Source: an uncultured Oscillospiraceae bacterium
Lineage (GTDB): Bacteria; Bacillota; Clostridia; Oscillospirales; Acutalibacteraceae
Direction: 5' to 3'
DNA: 7,159 nt
Assembly (NCBI GenBank): GCA_900553525.1
Contig: USDZ01000087.1
Coordinates: 1 to 7,159, forward strand
Part shown: positions 1-6,273 of the stretch, in pieces
How the letters are laid out: each line of letters opens with the position of its first letter
Position numbering within the stretch: the stretch's first letter is position 1
Position numbers and translations under genes: made by a program
The notes under the pieces: generated by a model
What the model was told of the DNA's origin: nothing
Database searches by the model: none
The model's input: the letters and a program-made list of their open reading frames with translations, nothing else

Positions 1-460
1 GACCCGGAACTGCGTCTGCTCCAGTATCCCGCCATTGACGAGTTCACTCGCCTGCGTTTCCCCGCCGCTTACCCTGAACAGTCCACCTGTTCCTCCGCCG
101 ACTTCCTGCAAAAGCTGGTCAACTGTATGCCCGCCGCGGTCTTCACGTCGAGTGTGTCCGGACCGACAATGGCTTTGAGTTCACCAACCGTTTCTCCAAC
201 AGCAGGCAGGAGCTTCCCACCCTATTTGAAGCCGCTGCTGCCAAGTCGGGTATCCGGCACAGGCTCATACACCTCGCCACAACAGCAAGGTGGAACGCAG
301 CCACCGTAAATACCAGAAACGCTTTTATTTCGGCCATTCCTTCTTTTCTCTCGACGACTTTGCTCAGCAGCTTACCGTCCACAACCGTCGCTCCAACAAC
401 TTCCCCATGAGGCCCCTTCACTGGCTTTCTCCTTGCGAGTTCTCTGTCCAATATCTTTGA
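1..460 (+). pseudogene. Frameshifted DDE (rve-type) transposase, IS481/IS3-like, 5' end outside window
   Basis: The three frames read in succession give the C-terminal catalytic core of an rve/DDE transposase. Frame 1 carries AIDEFTRLRF with the first Asp at 37-39. From about 126 the frame changes and gives YARRGLHVECVRTDNGFEF with the second Asp at 165-167. From about 269 it changes again and gives TPRHNSKVERSHR with the catalytic Glu at 293-295, running to a TGA at 458-460. The first shift looks like one lost base in an expected Trp-Tyr pair near 125. The second looks like loss of about ten bases from an expected RPYTPRHN segment. All three acidic residues survive, but no single frame can make the enzyme, so it is a dead copy. 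The start lies beyond the window edge. Family assignment rests on remembered motif style; IS481 and IS3 share this core, so the exact family is not settled. Confidence 0.8.
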
Positions 461-476
461 CACTCCTACGCAAAAA

Positions 477-494
477 TTTTGGAAAATTCCAAAA
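477..494. repeat. 18-base perfect palindrome between transposase relic and T-box promoter
   Basis: TTTTGGAA and TTCCAAAA are exact inverted arms around a central AA. It sits 16 bases after the transposase stop and 5 bases before the -35 box of the met leader. It could be an IS-end remnant, a weak hairpin that stops read-through, or a regulator-binding site at the promoter. The sequence alone does not choose between these. Confidence 0.5.
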
Positions 495-499
495 CCCTC

Positions 500-528
500 T
501 TGACGAAAGCCAAAAATGTGTGTATAAT
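500..528 (+). promoter_or_regulatory. Sigma-A promoter of the T-box/metNIQ transcript
   Basis: TTGACG (500-505) and a perfect TATAAT (523-528) are separated by exactly 17 bases. Transcription should begin near 535, just before the conserved T-box stem I elements. The spacing and the position relative to the leader make this the main promoter for the operon. Confidence 0.85.
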
Positions 529-769
529 GCGGCTAAACTAATATGGTCACAGACTTAGATGAGAAGAGTAGGCTTCTGCGTCATTTCCAGAGAACCCGGA
601 TAGCTGTGAAAGGGTAATGACAATGCCGCCGAACATGGTCTCGGAGTCGTACGGCTGAAGGCTGGAAAATTTTCTGGTTCCAAAGCCGTGACGGGTGCGC
701 CCGTTACCGCGCTATGCTATCGGCAGGCCCTGTTCTGCCCGTAGCAGATGAGGTTCGTACTGTGAAGTA

Positions 770-775
770 CGGATA
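770..775 (+). other. Closing arm of stem III hairpin in the T-box leader
   Basis: CGTAC at about 757-761 and GTACG at about 768-772 flank a short loop, forming a compact hairpin directly before the antiterminator. This is the usual place of T-box stem III. A further hairpin with TGCTA/TAGCA outer and GGCAG/CTGCC inner arms (about 714-746) lies just upstream. Confidence 0.5.
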
Positions 776-801
776 AATTGGGGTGGTAACACGAAGCCAA
801 G

Positions 802-856
802 CTCTCGTCCCCGAATGTCATGCTTTGCCATGGTTTTCGGAGACGGGAGTTTTTTT
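802..856 (+). terminator. Regulated intrinsic terminator of the T-box
   Basis: CTCTCGTC (802-809) pairs with GACGGGAG (842-849), and CCGAA (811-815) pairs with TTCGG (836-840). A run of seven T follows at 850-856. The 5' arm overlaps the bases needed by the antiterminator (809-812), so the two folds exclude each other, as a T-box switch requires. Confidence 0.88.
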
Positions 857-1065
857 GTTGGACAGCTCTATTATAAATCCAGCCCGCGGCTCCAGTCCGC
901 CGATTCAAAACCGGAGAGCCTTCTGTTGAGCCGAATGAGCCGGCTTCGGCCCGGAAAATACTACCCCCATATGGCCGAAGACATCGTCGTCTACCCCTGG
1001 ATGGCGCAGTTCGCTGGTATAATCGCTCCGCATGGACTCAAGATATATGGAAAGGCTGTGAGCAG
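857..1065 (+). other. Long untranslated stretch between T-box terminator and metN
   Basis: About 210 bases separate the terminator from the metN start. I see no gene here: the + frame open across it begins inside the terminator hairpin and its protein has no recognisable motif. A perfect TATAAT with an extended TG element (1015-1023) could serve as a minor promoter, but no convincing -35 box precedes it. GGAAAGG at 1049-1055 is the probable metN ribosome site. Confidence 0.45.
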
Positions 1066-1821
1066 ATGGAACCCCTCATTCGCATTGAACACCTGACCAA
1101 AACTTTCTCTTCCGGTGGCGATGTGACTGCCTTGCGTGACGTCAGTCTGGAGGTGGCACCCGGCGATATCTTCGGCATTATCGGCATGAGCGGGGCCGGA
1201 AAGAGCACCCTGCTGCGCTGCATCGCCATGTTGGAAACGCCCACAGAAGGACGCATTTTCATTGAAGGCGCCGATCTCCATGCTCTGAAAGGAAAAGCCG
1301 CTATCGCCCACCGCAAAAAAGTCGGCGTCATCTTTCAAGGCTATAATCTTTTGATGCAGCGCAATGTACAGCGAAACGTCGCCTTTCCTCTGGAACTCGA
1401 CGGACTGCCTAAACCGAAAATCCGGAAGCGGGTGGAGGAACTGCTCCGTCTGGTCGGTTTATCCGAAAAAGCCGACGCCTATCCTTCTCAATTGTCCGGT
1501 GGACAAAAACAGCGGGTTGCCATCGCCCGCGCTCTGGCCCGCGAGCCCAAAATCCTGTTGTGCGATGAGCCGACTTCGGCTTTGGACGCCATGACAACCG
1601 GCTCTATACTCGACCTGCTCGTCGATATTAACCACCGCCTGGGGGTAACAGTGGTGATTATCACCCACGAGATTGGTGTGGTCAAATCCATCTGCAACCG
1701 AGTCGCCGTTATCGATGAAGGGCATATCGCCGAATGCGGCGATACCGGCGGCATTTTTTCCGGACCGCAGAGCCGGGTGGCGCGCATGCTTTTCGGGATG
1801 AAAGGAGGCGATGAAACATGA
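1066..1821 (+). CDS. metN: Methionine ABC transporter ATP-binding protein MetN, short form without NIL domain
   Basis: This is the cytoplasmic ATPase of the MetNIQ importer. A 251-residue protein shows all ABC motifs in order: Walker A GMSGAGKST (40-48), Q-loop Gln91, signature LSGGQ (143-147), Walker B ILLCDEP (163-169) with Glu168, D-loop SALD (171-174) and switch His201. The segment around VVKSICNRVAVIDEG is characteristic of MetN. Classical MetN has about 340 residues because a C-terminal NIL (ACT-like) domain binds methionine and shuts transport down. Here the protein ends soon after the ATPase core, so that domain is absent; no frameshift is seen, since metI starts at once. The ATG at 1066 follows GGAAAGG by ten bases. 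The stop overlaps the metI start (ATGA), which indicates translational coupling. The AUG T-box upstream supports methionine as substrate. Confidence 0.9.
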   Translation: MEPLIRIEHLTKTFSSGGDVTALRDVSLEVAPGDIFGIIGMSGAGKSTLLRCIAMLETPTEGRIFIEGADLHALKGKAAIAHRKKVGVIFQGYNLLMQRNVQRNVAFPLELDGLPKPKIRKRVEELLRLVGLSEKADAYPSQLSGGQKQRVAIARALAREPKILLCDEPTSALDAMTTGSILDLLVDINHRLGVTVVIITHEIGVVKSICNRVAVIDEGHIAECGDTGGIFSGPQSRVARMLFGMKGGDET

Positions 1822-2498
1822 TGGAGAGCCTGTCAAATCTCTGGGAAAAATACGGCATGCTGCTGCTGGAGGGCACTGGCGCCACCTTATACATGACGTT
1901 CGCCGCTACACTGTTCGCCTATCTCATCGGTCTTCCCCTGGGTGTGTTGATGATCGTGACCGCTAAAAACGGCATCCATCCCAGGCCCATATTTAACTCC
2001 GTGCTGAGCTGGATAATTAATATCGGCCGCTCCATTCCCTTTATTATCCTGATCGTCGCCCTTATCCCTTTTACCCGAATGATTACCGGCACCTCCATTG
2101 GACCGACGGCTGCTATCGTCCCCCTGGTTATCGGCGCTGCGCCTTTTGTAGCCCGTATGGTGGAGACCTCTCTTAAAGAAGTGGACCCCGGGGTGGTGGA
2201 GGCTGCAAGCGCCATGGGCGCTACCGGATGGCAGATCGTGTGGAAAGTCTTGCTTCCCGAATCCATTCCATCTCTGTTTCGAGGTACCTCTATCTCCACC
2301 ATTACCCTGATCGGCTATTCCGCCATGGCGGGCACGGTCGGCGGCGGCGGCCTGGGCGATATCGCCGTCCGCTATGGTTATCAGCGATATCAGCAGGATG
2401 TGATGATCGTTACGATTATTCTGCTCGTAATCATCGTGCAGCTCATTCAATTCGGATTCGGCCTATTGGCCAACACCATTGATAAACGAAAAAATTAG
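1818..2498 (+). CDS. metI: Methionine ABC transporter permease MetI
   Basis: This is the membrane channel subunit that partners MetN and receives methionine from MetQ. The 226-residue protein has about five hydrophobic helices (roughly 22-48, 62-84, 95-112, 157-175 and 195-217), the normal size and layout for MetI. The EAA coupling loop is clear at 128-150, beginning EAASAMGATGWQIVWKVLLP, and is the contact site for the ATPase. IGRSIPFIIL (69-78) and GTVGGGGLGDIA (172-183) are typical of this permease family. AAAGGAGG at 1801-1808, inside the end of metN, gives a strong ribosome site for the ATG at 1818; a second ATG follows directly at 1821 and could also serve. The start overlaps the metN stop by three bases, so the two subunits are made together. 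Confidence 0.93.
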   Translation: MMESLSNLWEKYGMLLLEGTGATLYMTFAATLFAYLIGLPLGVLMIVTAKNGIHPRPIFNSVLSWIINIGRSIPFIILIVALIPFTRMITGTSIGPTAAIVPLVIGAAPFVARMVETSLKEVDPGVVEAASAMGATGWQIVWKVLLPESIPSLFRGTSISTITLIGYSAMAGTVGGGGLGDIAVRYGYQRYQQDVMIVTIILLVIIVQLIQFGFGLLANTIDKRKN

Positions 2499-2524
2499 CC
2501 TATTATATGAAAGAAGGTTTTAAT

Positions 2525-3322
2525 ATGAAAAAACCAATCCGTCTCCTCTCCATTTTTGCCGCTTCTCTACTGCTGATATCCCTGTCCGCCTGCGGGGGCA
2601 AATCGGATGATAAAACCATCCGAGTCGGCGCTTCTCCCGATCCTCATGCACGGATCCTGAAGGCCGCCGAGCCTCTGCTCAACGAAAAGGGATATACGCT
2701 GGTGATCACGGAATTTTCCGATTATGTACTGCCCAATAAAGCCCTGGAAGAGGGAAACCTGGACGCCAATTTCTTTCAGCATGAACCATACCTCTTGGAT
2801 TTCAACCAGGAAAACGGCACCCATCTGGTGGCGGTAGCCAACATCCACTACGAACCCATGGGGGTTTACGCCGGCAAAAGCGCCTCGCTGGACGCCATCC
2901 CGGACGGGGCCAAGATTGCCGTTCCCAGCGACACCACCAATGAAGCTCGCGCCCTGCAGATACTGGAAAAACTCGGCCTGATTAAACTCAAAGAAGGCTC
3001 CGGCCTCACCGCAACCAAAAACGATCTGGAGGAAAATCCATATCATCTCGAAATTATCGAAACCGAGGCTGCTCAAGTTCCGCGTACTCTCGAGGACGTC
3101 GACTTTGCCGTTGCCAACGGCAATTATGCGATTTCCGCGGGGATTACCGACAAACTTCTAGTAAAAGAAGACTCTTCCACCAAATACGGCAATATCGTCG
3201 CCGTTAAGGAGGGCCAAGAATCCACCGCTAAGACCCAGGCCTTAGTGGAGGCTTTGCAATCCGATACCGTTCGCCAGTTCATCATCGATACGTTCGGTGA
3301 AAACGCGATTCCTATGTTCTGA
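2525..3322 (+). CDS. metQ: Methionine-binding lipoprotein MetQ (NlpA family)
   Basis: This is the extracellular, membrane-anchored substrate-binding protein that feeds MetI. I chose the ATG at 2525 because AGAAGG (2512-2517) lies seven bases before it and the product then begins with a proper signal peptide. An ATG at 2507 would add six residues and has no ribosome site. From 2525 the protein is 265 residues: a charged start, a hydrophobic stretch, and lipobox LSAC with Cys23 as the acylated residue. NlpA-family landmarks follow: VGASPDPHARIL, then EGNLDANFFQHEPYL, then HYEPMGVYAGK, then AVPSDTTNEARAL. The gap to metI is 26 bases, so it belongs to the same transcript. NlpA proteins bind L- or D-methionine or related compounds; the AUG T-box makes methionine the best choice. 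Confidence 0.93.
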   Translation: MKKPIRLLSIFAASLLLISLSACGGKSDDKTIRVGASPDPHARILKAAEPLLNEKGYTLVITEFSDYVLPNKALEEGNLDANFFQHEPYLLDFNQENGTHLVAVANIHYEPMGVYAGKSASLDAIPDGAKIAVPSDTTNEARALQILEKLGLIKLKEGSGLTATKNDLEENPYHLEIIETEAAQVPRTLEDVDFAVANGNYAISAGITDKLLVKEDSSTKYGNIVAVKEGQESTAKTQALVEALQSDTVRQFIIDTFGENAIPMF

Positions 3323-3327
3323 TCTCT

Positions 3328-3371
3328 CAATAGGCCTCGGTCGGGGTACACACCCGAACCGAGGCTTATTG
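3328..3371 (+). terminator. Hairpin after metQ, probable operon end
   Basis: CAATA-GGCCTCGG-TCGGG pairs with CCCGAACCGAGGC-TTATTG around a short loop (about 3346-3351). The stem is long and GC-rich and starts six bases after the metQ stop. It lacks a clear T run on either strand, so termination efficiency is uncertain; it may also protect the mRNA 3' end. Confidence 0.6.
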
Positions 3372-3439
3372 GACAGGAGTGGGAACGGCAGGGTCAAGGA
3401 AATGCATGGAAATGTGGAGAAAGAGGAGATAAAGATAAA

Positions 3440-4228
3440 ATGAAGATTGCCTATTTGGGGATTGATCTGCTGATCCCTGTCCTTCACGCTTTGCTGCGCG
3501 AGGGATGCACTATCCAGAAAATCTTTACCTGTCCCACCGACAATGTGACAGAATTTAACACCGCCGTCATGGAGACAGCCCGTATCCACAACATTCCTTA
3601 TACGATGGAGCGGATTACCGCTGGAGACATCGCCCATTTGCAGGAGGACGGCTGTGAGATGCTGGTCTGCGCGGGATATTACTATAGAGTACCGGTTTCC
3701 GAAACGCTGCCCATGGTCAACTTTCACCCTTCCTCTCTCCCGGTCGGAAGGGGATCGTGGCCCATGCCGATCATCATTTTAAGAGGACTGTCTGTCGGCG
3801 GTATTACTGCACACAAGATGGACCGGGACTTCGACACCGGGGATATTTTGATCCAGGAACGGTTTCCCTTAAACCCAAAAGAAAACCATCAAACGTATAT
3901 GGACAAAGTATATGCCCGAATACCGGACATGGTACACCGTCTGGTGACGAATCTCCCCGTCCTGTTAAAAAATGCGCAGCCGCAGGGCGAGGGGGATTAC
4001 TGGCCGGCTCCCACCGCCGCAGATTGGACCATTACCCCCGAGATGGAAGCGGAACAGGCGGATCGCATCCTGCGGGCTTTTTACGGATACGAATGCATCT
4101 ACCTTTCGGAAAACCACCGGACCGAATTGATCGGGGGACGGTTTATCTCCGGGGATAATGCCGGGCGGGAGTTTCCGGTCCGGGACGGCTATATTGTGGC
4201 GGATAAGGTCAGAAATCTGTCGATATAA
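3440..4228 (+). CDS. Formyltransferase-family protein, methionyl-tRNA formyltransferase-like
   Basis: The 262-residue protein has the 10-formyltetrahydrofolate-dependent formyltransferase fold: an N-terminal Rossmann-like start (MKIAYLGIDLLIPVL), then the catalytic stretch. Asn94 and His96 lie in VNFHPSSLP and the acidic partner is in the DTGDIL segment (132-137), matching the Asn/His/Asp triad of Fmt, GART and ArnA. It is shorter than housekeeping Fmt (about 310-315 residues). The loop after the HP motif reads GRGSWPMP rather than the usual Fmt RWRGAAPI, so substrate specificity may differ. Residues from about 180 on resemble a reduced Fmt C-terminal domain. GAGGAG (3423-3428) precedes the ATG by 11 bases. 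It lies on the same strand as metNIQ but beyond the hairpin, so co-transcription is uncertain. It could formylate an amino-sugar or small amine rather than Met-tRNA; I cannot decide, so no symbol is given. Confidence 0.8.
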   Translation: MKIAYLGIDLLIPVLHALLREGCTIQKIFTCPTDNVTEFNTAVMETARIHNIPYTMERITAGDIAHLQEDGCEMLVCAGYYYRVPVSETLPMVNFHPSSLPVGRGSWPMPIIILRGLSVGGITAHKMDRDFDTGDILIQERFPLNPKENHQTYMDKVYARIPDMVHRLVTNLPVLLKNAQPQGEGDYWPAPTAADWTITPEMEAEQADRILRAFYGYECIYLSENHRTELIGGRFISGDNAGREFPVRDGYIVADKVRNLSI

Positions 4229-4348
4229 GGCCCTTCCAATCATGAGTATATATCCGCAGCCCCATCTGTTCGTAGGTAAATCCTCTTTCACTTTGGCCAA
4301 CCTGCTAAACGGGGTAGACTCATAGTATAACAGATATGGACACACAAC
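4229..4348. other. Spacer with no recognised gene
   Basis: This stretch follows the formyltransferase stop and precedes the hairpin cluster. I see no start, ribosome site or promoter worth calling. On the minus strand one frame has a short protein-like run including ERGFTYEQMGLRIYTHDW, broken by stops on both sides. It may be debris of a lost gene, but it is too short to name. Confidence 0.4.
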
Positions 4349-4391
4349 AAAAAAGGCGCTTGCGGCTCTCTCTTGTCCGCAGGCGCCTTTT
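4349..4391 (-). terminator. Strong intrinsic terminator, best on the minus strand
   Basis: AAAAGGCGCTTGCGG (4351-4365) pairs along its whole length with CCGCAGGCGCCTTTT (4377-4391), with one G-U wobble on one strand. On the minus strand the stem is followed by a run of six T (4349-4354), a textbook intrinsic terminator for leftward transcription from the sigma-factor operon. On the + strand only four T follow, so it may stop both directions. Confidence 0.8.
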
Positions 4392-4489
4392 CCCGCAGCT
4401 TGCGGGAAACACAAAAGGGGTAAGCAGATCAGCGATTCCCCCTGTGTTCGCACTCCATTTGTTTTACTGTGGGCGGTCTATGACCGTCC
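4392..4489. repeat. Cluster of three further hairpins
   Basis: CCCGCA-GCT-TGCGGG (4392-4406) is a perfect six-pair hairpin touching the terminator. AACACA with GGGG (about 4408-4420) can pair with CCCC and TGTGTT (about 4438-4448), with a bulge. GGGCGGTC (4471-4478) pairs with GACCGTCC (4482-4489) around a three-base loop. With the terminator this makes four stem-loops within about 140 bases. Confidence 0.55.
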
Positions 4490-4563
4490 ATCACCGATAT
4501 AACGAAATAGACTCCATTTTCAATCAATTCATTGATTCGATAATTTCCCTTGATTTCTTTAAT
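4429..4563 (-). pseudogene. Unidentified 44-codon protein-like remnant
   Basis: Between in-frame stops at 4564-4566 and 4429-4431 the minus strand reads as a protein-like sequence containing INELIENGVYFVISVMDG and then HRPPTVKQMECEHRGNR. It has no good start codon in this frame. An ATG in another frame (4571-4569) opens MTELKK, and a single-base shift near 4550 would join the two, giving a product of about 47 residues. The composition looks coding rather than random, but I do not recognise the family. It lies downstream of the membrane protein on the same strand and ahead of the terminator, so it may be a decayed third gene of that operon. Confidence 0.3.
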
Positions 4564-4589
4564 TCAGTCATCACCGCGTCATGTGTCTA

Positions 4590-5372
4590 CTAGAGCATAA
4601 TGGACAACATTAAATCGAATGTTTCGATCAATTGCTTATCGCTGAAGTGAGCGACCAAAATAAGGCCGTCTTGAAGCGGGAGATAGATTCTATTGCTGGC
4701 GTAATCAATCCGAAAAGTAAAGCCATTGTATTTTTCCGACGGATATTGATCGTAAGCAAGCATGGCGCCTGTACACAGTATGTTTTGATCGGTAATCGTA
4801 ATTTCTCCGCTTTCAAAGAGATAAATGACAGACAAATAACGAGCGTTGCCGTCATGAATATCTCCGTTTGACGATATAATAGCAAGTTCATACCCTAAAA
4901 AATCCTCCTCTGTACATTCGACAATGGGGTATCCAAATAACCGTTTTGCTTCTTCATAAGTTGTGGAGAGGGTACGGTATACTGCATTTGGGGTATCCCC
5001 ATCAGGCGGCCCGTCTTGTGAAGCGTCACCGCTTGACAGGTCTGGATTCTTTGATTCGCTGTTTTCATGGAGGTTAGACTGTTCGCTTTCCTGCAATTCG
5101 GTTTTATCCGACTCTGTTGGAAGATTAGGAGTATCACTTGTGCTTGTGGAATTATTTAAATTAATGCTTGAGTCGTCGCCAGTCGATATTATCAATGGCG
5201 GTTGATTGAATACGCCGCTTTTCCAAACTCCAACTCCAAGCAGAACGACAAGACAGCAGCAGAACACGGTGGCTGATACCCTTTGAATAAAGCTCTTCTT
5301 TCTTGCTCTTTCTGCTAGAATTTTACGACTGCGTTTAAAAACGCTGTCTGCCATTTCCTTGTAATTCTTCAT
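4590..5372 (-). CDS. Single-pass membrane protein, probable anti-sigma factor or sensor partner of the ECF sigma factor
   Basis: I chose the ATG at 5372 because AAGGAGGG (5381-5388) lies eight bases upstream; a longer reading would start at a TTG and lacks a site. The 260-residue protein has a short basic cytoplasmic part (1-31, MKNYKEMADSVFKRSRKIL...), one membrane helix (about 32-49, VSATVFCCCLVVLLGVGVW), a Ser/Asp/Glu/Pro-rich low-complexity linker (about 57-130), and a folded outer domain (131-260) with alternating hydrophobic residues such as YLSVIYLFESGEITITD. Its start overlaps the sigma gene by 38 bases, so the two are translationally coupled. By analogy with sigma/anti-sigma pairs, the short inner segment would bind the sigma factor and the outer domain would sense a surface signal. 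No zinc-binding HxxxCxxC anti-sigma motif is present, so the role is inferred from context. Codon use is AT-richer than in the met operon. Confidence 0.72.
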   Translation of the reverse strand: MKNYKEMADSVFKRSRKILAERARKKSFIQRVSATVFCCCLVVLLGVGVWKSGVFNQPPLIISTGDDSSINLNNSTSTSDTPNLPTESDKTELQESEQSNLHENSESKNPDLSSGDASQDGPPDGDTPNAVYRTLSTTYEEAKRLFGYPIVECTEEDFLGYELAIISSNGDIHDGNARYLSVIYLFESGEITITDQNILCTGAMLAYDQYPSEKYNGFTFRIDYASNRIYLPLQDGLILVAHFSDKQLIETFDLMLSIML

Positions 5373-5916
5373 AGTGAAAGCCCTCCTTATCAAGCTCCAA
5401 TTTCAGCGACATCTTTGCACGATAAACAAGGTTTTCAATTTGACGGTTGTTCTTTTTCATCACGGCTGCAGTTTGTGTGTTATCGAGGCCCTCGAAATAA
5501 ACCAAATAAAGCACTTGATGATATTCGGGTTTCAGCTTTTTCAAGGCCCTATGAACCATAATTTTTTGTTCCTCCCGTATGTAGGATTGCTCGAGACTTT
5601 CTTCATCACGTTGCATGTTCTGATAGTCCTCTATCGAATCCTCAGACATTTTAGAATTGTGCCTTAAATAATCAATCGCTATATTTCGCCCGATCGCATA
5701 TAGCCATGTCTTGAAAGCGCTTTTTTTAGAAAAGTTCGGTTTTTTTACGACGAGCTTTACAAAAGTTTCTTCTACTATTTCTTCTGCAATATAAAGATTC
5801 CTGACAAACCCGTTCAGATAAAGAAGCAAACCATCTTTATATTCCTTAATTATCTCAACAATGCCGTTCTCATCACCATCAAGGAAACGGCGGTAGTTAC
5901 TTGCACCGTTATCCAT
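5335..5916 (-). CDS. ECF-type RNA polymerase sigma factor (sigma-70 family)
   Basis: The ATG at 5916 is preferred: AAAGGAG (complement of 5924-5930) lies seven bases before it, whereas the longer reading starts at a TTG inside that site. The 193-residue protein has only regions 2 and 4, the ECF layout. Region 2 covers about 20-90, including EEIVEETFVKL and the promoter-melting segment AFKTWLYAIGRNIAIDYLR (67-85). Region 4 covers about 120-175, with LKKLKPEYHQVLYLVYFEGL followed by a helix-turn-helix around NTQTAAVMKKNNRQIENLVYRAK that would read the -35 box. A charged linker (87-118) joins them. It would direct core polymerase to a small stress or envelope regulon. The downstream overlapping membrane protein is its likely regulator. 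Such genes often transcribe themselves, but I could not find a convincing ECF promoter upstream. Confidence 0.9.
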   Translation of the reverse strand: MDNGASNYRRFLDGDENGIVEIIKEYKDGLLLYLNGFVRNLYIAEEIVEETFVKLVVKKPNFSKKSAFKTWLYAIGRNIAIDYLRHNSKMSEDSIEDYQNMQRDEESLEQSYIREEQKIMVHRALKKLKPEYHQVLYLVYFEGLDNTQTAAVMKKNNRQIENLVYRAKMSLKLELDKEGFHYEELQGNGRQRF

Positions 5917-5934
5917 TGATTTTCTCCTTTCCAA

Positions 5935-6052
5935 AGGATATCTATCCCTTCATTTATTAGACGGAGGAGAGCCGAGGAACTCTCATCTAAACAAAAAACT
6001 TTTATATGTAGTTTGACCCTGTTTATTTTTCTTCAACTCATTACTTGCTGGC
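5935..6052. other. Spacer upstream of the sigma factor gene
   Basis: This holds the 5' untranslated region of the sigma gene. On the minus strand GAGAG and CTCTC (within about 5966-5987) can form a weak hairpin. No sigma-A or ECF promoter with good spacing is evident, so the promoter remains unassigned. Confidence 0.35.
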
Positions 6053-6262
6053 TTATCGATATAGAAGAAAAAGACGCGACAATATATCTTCGCAATGCAG
6101 GGACTCCATCATATCATAAATATGGTTATAATCCACCACCACATCGATTTTCCTCAGCAGATGTCCCGCCGGTACCAGACTTTCCGTATCCATCGTGTCC
6201 AGTATCTCTCTATCCAGCTTCACTCTTTCCAGTATCTTCCTTTCCCCTTCTTATTTTACCAT
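6053..6262 (-). pseudogene. N-terminal relic of an IS1182-type transposase with an early stop codon
   Basis: From ATG at 6262 the minus strand reads MVK, then TAA (6253-6251), then 65 uninterrupted codons to a TAA at 6053-6055. The middle portion, TESLVPAGHLLRKIDVVVD then YNHIYDMMESLHCED, matches the N-terminal signature of IS1182-family transposases (LVPxxHLLRKID...). The reading departs from that pattern after HCED (about 6086), where a complete protein would continue with NGRPS and the catalytic domain. Over 300 residues, including the DDE core, are missing. The TAA at codon 4 looks like a CAA-to-TAA change. It is therefore a doubly inactivated fragment, left by deletion of the rest of the element. 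Confidence 0.7.
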
Positions 6263-6273
6263 ATCAACATCAA

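Larger units (their letters stand above)
535..856 (+). promoter_or_regulatory. T-box riboswitch leader, methionine (AUG) specifier
   Basis: Conserved T-box landmarks appear in the right order. These are GAAGAGTA (563-570, the AGTA side of the specifier loop), AGAGAACCCGGATAGCTGTG (589-608, the distal stem I signature), and GAACATG (631-637) as the 3' side of the specifier loop. The loop is closed below by GAGA (561-564) with TCTC (639-642) and above by GGC with GCC. GTCATT (580-585) pairs with AATGAC (616-621) higher up. This places AUG at 635-637 as the specifier, which means tRNA-Met. The T-box motif is at 781-793, GGGTGGTAACACG; the TGGT would pair with a tRNA ACCA end, as expected for discriminator A. 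The canonical motif reads TGGNACCGCG, so this copy is slightly diverged. GGGG (780-783) can pair with CCCC (809-812) to form the antiterminator. By the family's known mechanism, uncharged tRNA-Met stabilises it and lets transcription reach metNIQ. Confidence 0.92.

Noticed and set aside
815..1096. Open frame of 93 codons on the + strand before metN
   Set aside because: It begins inside the T-box terminator, lacks a ribosome site, overlaps metN in another frame and encodes no recognisable protein.
1887..2450. Long minus-strand frame of 187 codons opposite metI
   Set aside because: Shadow of metI: Gly/Asp/His-rich composition typical of the antisense of hydrophobic codons, and no motif.
4317..4332. 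TATAAC resembling a -10 box
   Set aside because: No -35 hexamer at 16-18 bases and no + strand gene follows.
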